DNA from: Candidatus Aminicenantota bacterium
Lineage (GTDB): Bacteria > Acidobacteriota > Aminicenantia > Aminicenantales > Aminicenantaceae
NCBI GenBank assembly: GCA_016783445.1
Contig: JADHWO010000018.1
Coordinates: 1-36,904 of the forward strand
Length of the DNA stretch: 36,904 nt
Direction: 5' to 3'
The translations under genes were made by a program, and so were the position numbers. This document shows, piece after piece, positions 24,507-34,373 of this stretch. The notes beneath the pieces were generated by a model. It was not told the DNA's origin. It did no database searches and worked only from the letters and a program-made list of their open reading frames with translations. Position 1 is the first letter of the stretch. Each line of letters opens with the position of its first letter.

Positions 24507-26045
24507 ATGAAACTTAAAGGCTATTTTGTAGAAGATATTCCTCGTCGGAAATTTCTTGAATTGAGCCTTAAGGGAGGAGCTGCTATTGCAGCAACACCTT
24601 CTCTTATGATGCAGCTTCTATCCTGTAGAGGCCCAAGTCCAGGAATTGCAAAGCTGAAGATAGATCCTGAGATTCTCAATAAAACTTTAAGAAAAGCCCT
24701 CGAAAAAGGAGGCGAATTTGCAGATGTTTACCTGGAAAATAGAATTTCGCGCAGGATATTGATGGAAGAGTCAAAATTTAAGAGTGCACTTTTTGGTATA
24801 AGCCAGGGTGCTGGCGTAAGAGTCATGTCCGGAGACAAAACCGGATTTGCATATACGGATGAAATCACTGAAGAGAAACTCGCGAGAGCCGCAGAGGTTG
24901 CATCCTTTATTGCAAGAGGTGCTAAAGCAGTTAGTCCTGTTGATGTACAGGAAGCTAAAAAGGAATCGTTTATTAAAGTCAAACTTCCTCTTGAAAAAGT
25001 GGCAGATGAGAAGCGACTTGATGTTATGAAACGAGCCAATCAAGCCGCCTTAGGATATGATCCAAGGATAAAGATGGCCTCTATCAGTTACTATGATGAA
25101 ATAAGAGCAAGAACCGTAGCTAATAGTGAAGGCCTTTTGCTGAGTGATGAGTTGCCACTCCTGTTCTTTATCGTCCAGACGTTGGGTGTGAGTGAGAACA
25201 CCCGACATATGGGAAGAGAGAGACTCAGCCGCCATTCTGGTTATGAAATGTTTGATGAAGTCACCCCTGAAGAAGTGGCGCAGACATGTGCCCGTGAATC
25301 CATTGCCATGCTTGATGCAAAAGATGCTCCAGCCGGAATAATGGATGTTGTCATGCAAAACGGATGGGGAGGTGTTCTTGTGCATGAGGCAGTTGGACAT
25401 CCTCTGGAAGGTGACATTATTGCTAGAGAGATAGGTGTATTCACTGGAAAGCTTGGGAAAAAAGTGGCTAGTGATGTTTTTACCATGGTGGACGATGGAA
25501 CTTTACCCAATTTTAGAGGAACAACAAATTTTGATGATGAGGGAACCCAGATGAAACGGAATGTTTTGATTAAAGATGGCGTTCTTGTTAAATACATGAC
25601 CGATATACTCTCAGCAAAACAGTTAAAAATGGAACGCACCGGAAACGGAAGGCGCGAAAGTTTCCGATATATTCCTATTCCAAGGATGACAAACACTTTT
25701 ATTGAAAAAGGGAAGGATAAGCCTGAAGATATCCTCGCTTCTACAAAAAGCGGTTTATATGTACAGAGTTTAAGTGGAGGAAGCGTCAATCCCATAACCG
25801 GGATGTTCAACTTTACATGCCGTGAAGCTTACTTGATAGAAAACGGGAAAAAAACAACTCCTGTTAGCGGGGCAACTCTAATCGGAAACTGTATGGATAT
25901 CATTTCAAACATCGATGCGGTTGGAGATGACCTGGCTTTTGGTCCTGGGATTTGCGGCAAGGGACAGATGGCAGAAGTTTCAGCTGGGCAGCCCACAGTA
26001 AGGATTCGCGGAATAAACGTAGGTGGAAGCAGAGCACGAAGATGA
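24507..26045 (+). CDS. tldD: TldD-family metallopeptidase with a Tat signal
   Basis: A 512-aa TldD/PmbA-type protease. The zinc motif HEAVGH (H293, E294, H298) identifies the catalytic partner of the TldD-TldE heterodimer, which degrades unfolded or small peptides through a narrow channel. Unusually, the N-terminus carries a twin-arginine signal, IPRRKFLELS (R13, R14), a hydrophobic Ala-rich segment, and LLSC at 37-40 that could be a lipobox. This predicts export, possibly as a Tat lipoprotein, whereas the E. coli enzyme is cytoplasmic. The C-terminal domain ends GINVGGSRARR. It is followed after 24 nt by tldE. Confidence 0.92.
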   Translation: MKLKGYFVEDIPRRKFLELSLKGGAAIAATPSLMMQLLSCRGPSPGIAKLKIDPEILNKTLRKALEKGGEFADVYLENRISRRILMEESKFKSALFGISQGAGVRVMSGDKTGFAYTDEITEEKLARAAEVASFIARGAKAVSPVDVQEAKKESFIKVKLPLEKVADEKRLDVMKRANQAALGYDPRIKMASISYYDEIRARTVANSEGLLLSDELPLLFFIVQTLGVSENTRHMGRERLSRHSGYEMFDEVTPEEVAQTCARESIAMLDAKDAPAGIMDVVMQNGWGGVLVHEAVGHPLEGDIIAREIGVFTGKLGKKVASDVFTMVDDGTLPNFRGTTNFDDEGTQMKRNVLIKDGVLVKYMTDILSAKQLKMERTGNGRRESFRYIPIPRMTNTFIEKGKDKPEDILASTKSGLYVQSLSGGSVNPITGMFNFTCREAYLIENGKKTTPVSGATLIGNCMDIISNIDAVGDDLAFGPGICGKGQMAEVSAGQPTVRIRGINVGGSRARR

Positions 26046-26069
26046 ATAAATTGAAAAAAGGAGATAATC

Positions 26070-27404
26070 ATGGACTATAAAAAATTAGCCGATCAGCTTG
26101 TTAAGAAGTGTTTGACACGCGACGCCGATGCAGCAGAGGTCTATATAGAATCAGGGCGCAACCTTAGCATCCAGGTGCGGAATGGAGAAATTGAAACTAT
26201 CCAGGAATCTGCCACTCATGGTGTCGGTTTTAGAGTTTTTGTAAAAGGGAGGATGGCTTTTGCAAGCTGTAATGATTTTTCAGATAAAGCCCTGGAAAAT
26301 GCTATTGAAAGCGCAGTGAAATTTGCCGGCAATACAACTCCTGATGAAAATAATGTTCTTCCTGAAAATAGAGGCATAACGAGAGTAGAAGGGCTCTATG
26401 ATCCTCAGATCAGTCAAATTCCCATGGAGAGTAAAGTCGATCTGGCGAAAAAAGCAGAAAAGTTAGCCATGGAAGATCGCAGGATAACAAAGAGTTCCGG
26501 TGCCAGGTATGCAGAAGGAGAAGGAGAAATTTTTATTGCCAATTCCAACGGACTATTAAAGAATTCAAAAATGACAGTTTGTTCTTATGGTGTTTCAGTT
26601 GTGGCAGAAAAAGGAGACCAGAAATCCTCAGGAGGCGAGTCCTGTTCGCAGCGTTTTTTCGCTGATTTAAAACTACCTGAAGAGATTGCGGAGAAGGCAG
26701 CAAAAAATGCTTATGAAATGCTTGATCCTAAGATGGTTAAAACACAAAAAGCTTCGGTCATTTTTGACTCTGATGTGGGGTATGCAATTTTAGGCGGAAT
26801 ACTAGCCGCTATAAACGGTAAAAGTGTTATTCAAGGAAGAAGCTTTCTTGCGAAAAAAATGGACCAGCAGATTGCTTCAAAATTAGTGACAATTATCGAT
26901 GATGGTACAAGGCCAAAGGGTTTAGGCAGTAAGCTATTTGATGGGGAAGGAGTGCCAACACAAAAGAGGATAATTATTGATAAAGGAGTCTTGAAGGGCT
27001 TTATGTATAACACTACAACTGCCAAAAGGGCAGGAGTTAAAAGCACTGGAAATGCCTCAAGAGGCGGTTTTACGAGTCTTCCAGGCATAAGTGCCCATAA
27101 TTTTTATATGGAAACAGGAAAGACTCCGCCCGAAGAAATTATTGGAGTAACAAAGAATGGACTTTTGCTCAAGGGCGTTACCGGCTACGGGATAAATCCT
27201 GTCAACGGAAACTTTAGTGGAGGAGCGTCCGGATTCTGGGTAAAGAATGGCAGAATTGCTTTTCCAGTAAAGGGTTTGACAATAGCAGGAGCAGCATTTG
27301 AAATGTTGAATGGAATAGATATGGTCGGAGATGACCTTGATCTGAATCGGAGTTTTACTGCTCCAACATTCCGGATTAAGCTGATGCAGATAGGAGGAGA
27401 ATAA
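26070..27404 (+). CDS. tldE: TldE/PmbA-family protein
   Basis: A 444-aa non-catalytic partner of TldD, without an HExxxH motif. Family segments are AEVYIESGRNLSIQVRNGEI near the N-terminus and TGNASRGGFTSLPGISAHNF and FSGGASGFWVKNGRIAFPVK in the C-terminal half. No signal peptide or Tat motif is visible, in contrast to the adjacent tldD. AAGGAG precedes the ATG. The two genes form an operon and their products probably form the heterodimer. Confidence 0.9.
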   Translation: MDYKKLADQLVKKCLTRDADAAEVYIESGRNLSIQVRNGEIETIQESATHGVGFRVFVKGRMAFASCNDFSDKALENAIESAVKFAGNTTPDENNVLPENRGITRVEGLYDPQISQIPMESKVDLAKKAEKLAMEDRRITKSSGARYAEGEGEIFIANSNGLLKNSKMTVCSYGVSVVAEKGDQKSSGGESCSQRFFADLKLPEEIAEKAAKNAYEMLDPKMVKTQKASVIFDSDVGYAILGGILAAINGKSVIQGRSFLAKKMDQQIASKLVTIIDDGTRPKGLGSKLFDGEGVPTQKRIIIDKGVLKGFMYNTTTAKRAGVKSTGNASRGGFTSLPGISAHNFYMETGKTPPEEIIGVTKNGLLLKGVTGYGINPVNGNFSGGASGFWVKNGRIAFPVKGLTIAGAAFEMLNGIDMVGDDLDLNRSFTAPTFRIKLMQIGGE

Positions 27405-27887
27405 GCACCTCTTCTGTAGGGGCTTGATTTATTGGTTCTCTAACATTTTGTGTGAGTAATGGTCAGAAAGTATTCGTGAATGGCCTCGCTCCCATTCAGA
27501 TTTTTCACGCCATCCCTTCTTCTTCTATTCAACGCATAAACGAAGGACAGTGGGTGAAAAAACCGTTTGAAGGCAGAGCGGGCATGGTTCCTCTCCATGA
27601 TGGAGAGGGGAGCGAAGCCTGAAACCGAGCAGCTTTTGACTCGCTGGGGCAAAAGATGCGTGTTTTCTGAATCCACTGACCTGAGTTTATACATACTCGC
27701 CGCCCGACCCTGTCGGGTTTCCTCGAAGAACGATTCAGGGAGGCTAAATCTTCAAAGGTCGCTTCATCCATCCCAGAATACTTTCTTTTAATCTATCAAG
27801 ACATCTTTCAACCACGCAAAATGGAAGAGAACTGATTTATCAAGCCCGCACTCTTTACTCTTTGTACTTATTCAGGGAACCTTACTT
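27405..27887. other. 483-bp gene-free block with several hairpins, visibly GC-richer than its flanks
   Basis: No convincing gene in either strand. It contains the terminator-like hairpin at 27477-27505, a perfect 9-bp palindrome CCTCTCCATGATGGAGAGG (27590-27608), and CCCGAC-CCT-GTCGGG (27703-27717). Short open frames on both strands look like by-products of its composition. It may be a degenerate mobile or repetitive element. Confidence 0.5.
27477..27505 (+). terminator. Terminator-like hairpin after tldE
   Basis: TGAATGG (27477-27483) pairs with CCATTCA (27492-27498) over an 8-nt loop, followed by GATTTTT. It lies 73 nt after the tldE stop. Confidence 0.45.
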
Positions 27888-30542
27888 TTATATATTCCAG
27901 CGGTAGGATACTTTTATCAGGAAAATATTGTCTCCCGGAGCTGTCAATAAGTTTCTGAAATCACGGCTGAAATTGAAATCTCCCGGATTAGCATAATCAG
28001 CACGATTCTGAGTCCAGACAAAATAGAGTATAGAGCCAGGTAAATATTCCCAGCGCAATACAATAGTTCCGCGGAGAGATTTCATATTAAAATCTGGGTT
28101 ATAAAAATAGAATTCCGAAGCTGGTCCGGCTCCGTCAGGATCAACAGTATATAAACTGTCTGCATAGGTTATAGTTGAGCTGTCTTCACCAAAGAGGTTA
28201 TATTCATATTCTTTTGGCCTGGCAAGCTCCTTAAATTCGTCATATTCACCCACAGCAAGAAGAGGCTGTAGATAGAGCTGTAAACTCAACTTAGGATTAA
28301 AAGTCCAGTTTAACCTGATATTACTGGAGAGCATTCTCTGGTAAAATCTGCCAAACACATACCGGGTTCCATATGTGTCTGTTTTTAAGGGGTCGTCAAC
28401 GCTTGTTACCCATTGGATATCTGATTTTCTAACATAATAGCCCGGCCCAATAGAAAAACTGATATTGCTTCTGGGTTTCCAGCTTAGAGAAATACCTCCG
28501 TTCCAGCTAAAACCTTCAGTTGGCCTTGAATAGAGGCCTTCGTATACAGAGATAACGATCGGTTTGCGGCCATCTGTATTAAGGCTAAAATCAATCTGAT
28601 ATCCAGCCGGGATGAGTGCCAGAGGACCGCCTCTTGTAAGACTATTGCTCATGGTTTTAGGGTTATAAGCGATCATCGAGTTAAATCCCCAGTAGTTTAA
28701 AAATTGTCCTTCTACAGCAAGCAAACCACCCATCCATGTATTATTACCGCCAAAGTCATAGTTAGTAAAAGGACCGCCATAAATAATCCAATTGCGGAAG
28801 ATTTTCCCCGGGTGAGGCCAATGATAGCCTAAAAGGAGATGGCCATTAATCTTATCAGAGCTCCCAAACTGAAATCCGGTATCATTTGGGTCAAATCCAG
28901 GAGACAACATACCAAAAGCTGCATTAAAAAGGAACTGACCTTTTTGTTTATTGACGGTAATCCTTCCAGCCCAGCCGCTCAAGGAGGTTGCCCCTTCATC
29001 GACTTCAACGTGATTTGCATCCGGTCTTTGGTAGTAATGTAGAGAAGATCGCTGAAGTCCTAAAATAGTATCCTGGCTTCCCTCAAGCCGGGTTCCTCCA
29101 AACCAGCCGCCTACAACCCAGGTTCTGTTTTTACCTAGAAATGTCCATCCATCAACTGCAAGACCAAAAGCATTTTTATTCAAAATACCTTGAAGGTTTT
29201 CATTACTGAGGTCTCTAATAACGGAAGTAGCAATAAAGCCGAATCCTTGTTTTCCCTCATTGAACTCTTTTAGAGTCCGAAGCACTCCATAGTAGGAAAA
29301 AGGTTCTACTTGTTCTTTATACCGTACTCCTCCGGAGTCAATTTCAGCATATTCCCGCGCTGTAAGGGCATTGATAAATCCGAAATTCCAGTTGTTGCCG
29401 AGTTTGCCGGAAAGTTTAAAAGCACCCAAAATAGCCGATCTGTCAGGGGAATTTACATAGCCACTCCGTGAGACATAACCTTGAGGAGTTCTTCCAATGC
29501 GGCGGCTGTAGAAAAAAGAAGGCGAACTCCAGTTTATATTAGCATTACTTGTAGCTCCACCCTGTCCAAATTGGTCGAAGATGTTTGAGCCCTCGATAAA
29601 AAAGGGCCTTCTTTCCGAATAGTATGTTTCAAAAGCACTCAGGTTAATCACAGCCGGGTCAACCTCGACCTGTCCAAAGTCGGGATTAAACGTCGTATCC
29701 AGAGTTAAATTGCTTTTCAGCCCTATTTTTAGGTCGAAACCAGCGTTTCCCAATAATTTTTCTCCTGTCTCAAAAGGATTACCTGATTCTTCGGGGCTGA
29801 ATTGCGCCTGTCCTACTGAGTATGGGAGAAACTCAATATGGCGGCCAGGACGAATATTCCGGATTCCTATAAGCTTGGCAAAGCGGGAGACATAGCCACT
29901 GTCCTCTTTTGGAACCCAGACAAATCCAACTTTTTCATTTTTCCTTTTAATGACTCTACGAAAATTAACTCCCCATATATATTCTTCTCTTTTTGGAAAG
30001 CGCAATTGGTTGTAAGGAATCTTGATCTCAACCGTCCATCCTTTTTCATCGACCTGGGTTTTCCATTCCCAAACACCATCCCAGGTTGTGTCGTCCCACT
30101 CATCATTAAATAAAGTCCAATCAACAATGGATCCTGAGGGATTTACAGCAAACTGGAAACCGGTGCGCCTGTCATAATAGGGATCCACAGCAAAGATGAA
30201 CCAATCAGACTCAACAAAGTCGTCTCGACGTCCAAGGCGGCATTTAATTAAATCAGGCTGTGAGTCATAAAGACGAGCAGCCACATAAAGAGCTTTTTCA
30301 TCATATGCTACCCAGACTTCGGTTTTTTCAGTGGGCTCTGCGCCATCAGTGGGATCTGATTGGACAAAATCACTATATCCTTCCTGCTGCCAAACGCTTT
30401 CCTCAAGAGAACCATCAATATTTATCGTTCCATTTGTTCGAATAGCCTGAACAGTTTTTTGTTCTTGAGGCGGTTTGGATTCTTTTGCCAGTAAAAATAG
30501 TGGTAATAAAAAGATAAAAGTAAGTACTAAACATTTTTTCAT
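27888..30542 (-). CDS. Exported CBM9-like/DUF5916 outer-membrane protein
   Basis: 884 aa from ATG 30542. This start gives a clean signal peptide (MKKCLVLTFIFLLPLFLLA) with AAGGAG 7 nt upstream; an in-frame ATG at 30581 adds 13 residues and has no ribosome site. Residues about 25-225 form a CBM9/DOMON-like beta-sandwich (INIDGSLEESVWQQ, VWVAYDEKALYVAARLYD, GWTVEIKIPYNQLRFP). The rest is the DUF5916 barrel-like region with repeated aromatic strands, YSERRPFFIEGSNIF and a C-terminal aromatic strand (LIKVSYRWNI). The predicted location is the outer membrane. A role in surface carbohydrate or peptide binding is possible, but the substrate is unknown. Confidence 0.85.
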   Translation of the reverse strand: MKKCLVLTFIFLLPLFLLAKESKPPQEQKTVQAIRTNGTINIDGSLEESVWQQEGYSDFVQSDPTDGAEPTEKTEVWVAYDEKALYVAARLYDSQPDLIKCRLGRRDDFVESDWFIFAVDPYYDRRTGFQFAVNPSGSIVDWTLFNDEWDDTTWDGVWEWKTQVDEKGWTVEIKIPYNQLRFPKREEYIWGVNFRRVIKRKNEKVGFVWVPKEDSGYVSRFAKLIGIRNIRPGRHIEFLPYSVGQAQFSPEESGNPFETGEKLLGNAGFDLKIGLKSNLTLDTTFNPDFGQVEVDPAVINLSAFETYYSERRPFFIEGSNIFDQFGQGGATSNANINWSSPSFFYSRRIGRTPQGYVSRSGYVNSPDRSAILGAFKLSGKLGNNWNFGFINALTAREYAEIDSGGVRYKEQVEPFSYYGVLRTLKEFNEGKQGFGFIATSVIRDLSNENLQGILNKNAFGLAVDGWTFLGKNRTWVVGGWFGGTRLEGSQDTILGLQRSSLHYYQRPDANHVEVDEGATSLSGWAGRITVNKQKGQFLFNAAFGMLSPGFDPNDTGFQFGSSDKINGHLLLGYHWPHPGKIFRNWIIYGGPFTNYDFGGNNTWMGGLLAVEGQFLNYWGFNSMIAYNPKTMSNSLTRGGPLALIPAGYQIDFSLNTDGRKPIVISVYEGLYSRPTEGFSWNGGISLSWKPRSNISFSIGPGYYVRKSDIQWVTSVDDPLKTDTYGTRYVFGRFYQRMLSSNIRLNWTFNPKLSLQLYLQPLLAVGEYDEFKELARPKEYEYNLFGEDSSTITYADSLYTVDPDGAGPASEFYFYNPDFNMKSLRGTIVLRWEYLPGSILYFVWTQNRADYANPGDFNFSRDFRNLLTAPGDNIFLIKVSYRWNI

Positions 30543-30845
30543 AAAATAACTCCTTGGGAATAAGTATCTGTTCAAGAACATTTAAATTTTTCCAATAAAA
30601 ACTTAAGTTTTCTTTTTTATTATTTATTTTGATCATGTATTAAACAAATATCTCAGCAATAAATGTGCCAACATTGTCTATCAGGGAGAGCTCTGCGCCT
30701 TCTGTAAAGAGTTTTTACAGAATAATGTTCCTTATATAACAAATGGTGTGCGGAAACGAACATTCAATCTCCTTAAAAGTAAAAAACTTTACAAACAATT
30801 CATTCATTATTAATACGCATAAAAGTATAAAAAGGTTGCCTCCTT
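30543..30845. other. Divergent intergenic region before the repeat element
   Basis: An AT-rich control region for the leftward DUF5916 gene. It holds a perfect hairpin CTGTAAA-GAGTT-TTTACAG (30702-30720). A start-less open frame (30607-30813) includes a stretch with CAFC, but nothing supports it as a gene. Confidence 0.35.
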
Positions 30846-31052
30846 ATTTAACCTGAATTATTCATAAAAACTGCCGATGCCATTTTTCATTCTTTATAAT
30901 ATCTATTTTAATCATCGGCATTTTTTTCCTTTCAGGCGAGCAGATCTCACCACGTCTGCTTCGTTACAGCGCATTCGCAGTGGAAAACCACAGCTTCATA
31001 CACTGTGCCTCGCATCCGAAGCAATCTCAACTCGTGAATAACCCAGGTTAAT
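30846..31052. mobile_element. MITE-like element with terminal inverted repeats, long form of the palindromic repeat
   Basis: The left end TTAACCTGAATTATTCAT begins at about 30848 and continues as AAAAACTGCCGATGCC. The right end GTGAATAACCCAGGTTAAT (31034-31052) is its reverse complement with two or three mismatches. About 205 bp in all, with no coding capacity. Inside, TGCCGATG (30872-30879) pairs with CATCGGCA (30913-30920), followed by seven T. The ends are the same as those of the short copies at 24315-24443. Confidence 0.6.
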
Positions 31053-31221
31053 ACGAAAAAAAAAGCCTTTTATCTGACAGACTGGGAAGAATTAATAAAA
31101 TTATTTTTTTTTGAGGTTTCTTTGTATACAATAAAAGACATCCTTAAAAAATTGTGCACAGTATAAAATGCGGAGTGAAAAGGATTATTTTTTAAATATA
31201 TCGAAAAAAAAAGGAGGAGTT

Positions 31222-34200
31222 ATGAAAAAAGCCAATCTATTAGTTATCCTGGGAATTATTTTTTCTCTTATCTGTTTTTCTCTTAAAACAAACGGGCAGA
31301 GTGCCGAACAAATCGGCAAGTTGTATGAAAAACTTAAATGGAGAAGCATAGGGCCAGCGGTTATGGGAGGCCGTACCGTAGATATCGATGTGGTCGAAAA
31401 GGAACCCTGGATTATTTATGCGGCTATTGGCCCGAGCGGAGTATGGAAATCAGTGAACAACGGAATCACATGGAAACCTGTTTTTTTTAAAGAAAACACA
31501 GTCTCAGTTGGTGATATTGCTATCGCTCAATCCCATCCCGATATTGTGTGGGTAGGAACGGGAGAAGCGACAAGTAGAAACAGTGTAACGATAGGAGATG
31601 GTGTCTACAAATCCACAAACGGAGGAAAAAACTGGGAGAATATGGGACTAGAAGACACCCGTCATATCAGCCGTATAGTCATTAATCCGGGAGACCCGAA
31701 CATTGTATATGTGGCAGCCATGGGGCATCTCTGGGGACCAAATAAAGAGCGTGCCATATATAAGACTATAAATGGGGGGAGAACTTGGAAGAAGGTCCTC
31801 TATATTGACGAAAATACAGGCTTTGCTGATCTAGCCATAGATCCTTCAGACAGCATTATTCTTTATGCTGCTGCCTATGAACACCGCCGCCTTCCTTATT
31901 ATTTTTCAAGCGGCGGGCCTGGAAGTGGGCTTTATAAAACCACAGATGGTGGAGAAAACTGGATAAAGCTTACTAAAGATTTGCCCGAAGGAACAATGGG
32001 AAGAATAGGGATCGATGTATCCCGGAGTAATCCCAATGTTGTTTATGCCCTTATCGAGCATGAGGACGGAGGGATCTGGCGTTCAGAGGATAAAGGAAAA
32101 AGCTGGACAAGGACATGTGATAATGAAACTTATAAACAGGTCAATAATAGACCATTCTATTACAGCCAGATTCGTATTGACCCGAGCGATGATAAGGTTG
32201 TTTATGTTTTTTCTGGAGGATCCTATGTTTCAAAAAATATGGGAGAGAAATTTAGAGCCATTTCGGCAGGAACCCATCCTGACCACCATGCTCTCTGGAT
32301 AGATCCGTCAAATCCTCTTCACTTGATTGACGGAAATGATGGCGGCATTGATATTACTTATGACGGCGGAAAAAGCTGGCATGCTATCCAGCATATGGCC
32401 CTGGCTGAGGTTTATCAGATTGGATTCGATAAAAGAAATCCGTATTATGTTTACTGCGGATTACAGGACAACGGCAGCTGGGGAGGGCCGAGTGCCAGCT
32501 TGGATACTGCGGGAATTATAAACGACGATTGGTATACGATTGGAGGAGGAGATGGATTTTATGCTCAGGTTGATCCTTCTAATCCGAATATTATTTACAG
32601 AAATTATCAAATAAATGGGCTTTCCCGTTTTGATAAAAGGATAAACCAGGCTAAAACCATAAAACCTATGTCTTCTCTTGAAGAACCTCCCTATCGTTTC
32701 AATTGGAATTCACCCATTTATATCTCTCCTCATGACCCTAAGACTGTTTATACAGGAGGGAATTATTTATTCAAGACTACGGATGGGGGGCATTCCTGGG
32801 AAATAATCAGTCCTGACTTGTCCACAAATGACCCGGAGAAACTAAAAGATTCGGGAGGCCCGATAACTATGGATAATACCGGAGCGGAAATCCACTGTAC
32901 AATAATAACTATTGCTGAGTCTCCTGTGAAAAAAGGAGTTTTATGGTGTGGGACTGACGATGGAAACGTGCAGGTAACACTTGATGGGGGGAAAACATGG
33001 AAAAATGTAGTAAAGAAGATTAAAGGCATTCCTCCGAATACCTGGTGTTCTCGGATTGAAGCTTCCCGTTTTGATGCAGGAACAGCTTATGTGGCTTTTG
33101 ATGGACACCGCCATGATGATTATGGGACTTATGTGTATAAAACAACCGATTTTGGTAAAACCTGGAAATCCATAAAAGGGAATTTACCATTCGGGTGGGT
33201 GCATGTCATCCGCGAAGATTTAAAAAATGGGAATCTTCTTTATGTTGGAACGGAATTTGAAATTTTTGCTACCCTTGATGGTGGCAAAAGCTGGTTTTCG
33301 CTTAAAAATAATCTGCCGACTGTTGCTGTGCGTGACATTGCTGTTCACCCAAGAGAGAATGATTTGATTATTGGAACTCATGGCAGGGGGATATGGATCT
33401 TAGATGATATTTCTCCTATCCAGGAAATGACGGAAGAGGTCTTTAATTCTGACATTCATCTGTTCAATATCCGGCCAGTGGTTCAATTTCTAAGGGCATC
33501 TACTCGCGAATATTTTAGTGCTCAGATTTATGCTGCGAAAAATCCTTCCTTCAACATGAGGATAACATCCTACTTCAGAATAAAACCTGAAGAAAGACCC
33601 GATATTTTTATCAAAGATACAAATGGTGAAATAATATTTAAAATCAAGCCTTTGAAAAAAGAGGGGATTCAAAAAAGTGAGTGGAACTTGCAGTATGTTC
33701 CCAAGACAAAAAAGGGAAAAGAAATAAAACCTTCATCCATGGGATTTGTAGCAGCTCCTTTTGTCCCGCCTGGTGAATATACAATAGAGATGGTTGTTGG
33801 AGAACAAAAGTTCAAGAAGAAAGGAACTGTTCGACCAGATCCACGGTTCCAGATGAGTGAAAAAGATAGAGTAGTGAGAAATGAAAGTATGGTTGAAGTC
33901 ATGGCCTTTTCAAGGATGATGGGTTTATCTGTCACATCTACAAAAAATGTAAGGAACCAGCTTGAGAAACTGGAAAAAAGTTTAGAAGAGAAAGGGGATA
34001 CTGCAGAAACTGTACGGACAGCCATTAAAGATTTCAATAAAAAGTTCGCTAAGATAGAAGAAGAGATTATGCCCAAGGGATTTGGATATAGGGGCTCTAT
34101 GGAAATGGCTCTTCGAGGAGGTTCTATTTCCACTCAGGTTCTGTTATTAGGAATATCCATCTCAGGATACCCCTCAGCTCCAACTGAGACAGATTTAACC

Positions 34201-34344
34201 CAGCTCAAGGAATTATCAGAAGCCGTAAATGAATTAGTAAATAAGCTTAATGAATTTCTGAAGGCGGAGATTCCTAAATTGAATGAAATCCTTGAAAAAC
34301 AGGGCATTAAACCATTAAAGGCACCTAAAGAAGTTAAACTGTAG
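31222..34344 (+). CDS. Exported BNR/VPS10 (sortilin)-like beta-propeller protein
   Basis: 1040 aa from ATG 31222, chosen because it has GGAGGAG just upstream and opens with a signal peptide (MKKANLLVILGIIFSLICFS); an in-frame ATG at 31168 would add 18 residues before it. About ten Asp-box/BNR repeats are visible (GVYKSTNGGKNWENMG, AIYKTINGGRTWKKVL, GLYKTTDGGENWIKLT, YLFKTTDGGHSWEII, YVYKTTDFGKTWKSIKG, EIFATLDGGKSWFSL), filling two propellers as in VPS10/sortilin-like bacterial glycosidase-annotated proteins. The last 300 residues hold a beta domain and a helical end. No catalytic residues can be assigned, so a hydrolase activity is not claimed. Confidence 0.88.
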   Translation: MKKANLLVILGIIFSLICFSLKTNGQSAEQIGKLYEKLKWRSIGPAVMGGRTVDIDVVEKEPWIIYAAIGPSGVWKSVNNGITWKPVFFKENTVSVGDIAIAQSHPDIVWVGTGEATSRNSVTIGDGVYKSTNGGKNWENMGLEDTRHISRIVINPGDPNIVYVAAMGHLWGPNKERAIYKTINGGRTWKKVLYIDENTGFADLAIDPSDSIILYAAAYEHRRLPYYFSSGGPGSGLYKTTDGGENWIKLTKDLPEGTMGRIGIDVSRSNPNVVYALIEHEDGGIWRSEDKGKSWTRTCDNETYKQVNNRPFYYSQIRIDPSDDKVVYVFSGGSYVSKNMGEKFRAISAGTHPDHHALWIDPSNPLHLIDGNDGGIDITYDGGKSWHAIQHMALAEVYQIGFDKRNPYYVYCGLQDNGSWGGPSASLDTAGIINDDWYTIGGGDGFYAQVDPSNPNIIYRNYQINGLSRFDKRINQAKTIKPMSSLEEPPYRFNWNSPIYISPHDPKTVYTGGNYLFKTTDGGHSWEIISPDLSTNDPEKLKDSGGPITMDNTGAEIHCTIITIAESPVKKGVLWCGTDDGNVQVTLDGGKTWKNVVKKIKGIPPNTWCSRIEASRFDAGTAYVAFDGHRHDDYGTYVYKTTDFGKTWKSIKGNLPFGWVHVIREDLKNGNLLYVGTEFEIFATLDGGKSWFSLKNNLPTVAVRDIAVHPRENDLIIGTHGRGIWILDDISPIQEMTEEVFNSDIHLFNIRPVVQFLRASTREYFSAQIYAAKNPSFNMRITSYFRIKPEERPDIFIKDTNGEIIFKIKPLKKEGIQKSEWNLQYVPKTKKGKEIKPSSMGFVAAPFVPPGEYTIEMVVGEQKFKKKGTVRPDPRFQMSEKDRVVRNESMVEVMAFSRMMGLSVTSTKNVRNQLEKLEKSLEEKGDTAETVRTAIKDFNKKFAKIEEEIMPKGFGYRGSMEMALRGGSISTQVLLLGISISGYPSAPTETDLTQLKELSEAVNELVNKLNEFLKAEIPKLNEILEKQGIKPLKAPKEVKL

Positions 34345-34345
34345 A

Positions 34346-34373
34346 AAAAACCAATAAAATAGTTGGATTTTAA
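34346..34373. terminator. Weak bidirectional terminator candidate
   Basis: CCAA (34351-34354) and TTGG (34363-34366) with A-rich and T-rich flanks lie between two convergent stops 25 nt apart. The stem is only four to six pairs. Confidence 0.25.

Noticed and set aside
25241-25810. 189-aa minus-strand frame opposite tldD
   Set aside because: It lies wholly antisense to conserved tldD codons and has the composition of a reverse-frame artefact.
27529-27771. Minus-strand 80-aa frame in the structured block after tldE
   Set aside because: It is low-complexity, overlaps another open frame on the same strand, and has no ribosome site or recognisable domain.
30607-30813. Open frame of about 68 codons containing KCANIVYQGELCAFC
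   Set aside because: It has no start codon or ribosome site and overlaps the control region of the divergent gene; an eroded gene fragment is possible but unsupported.
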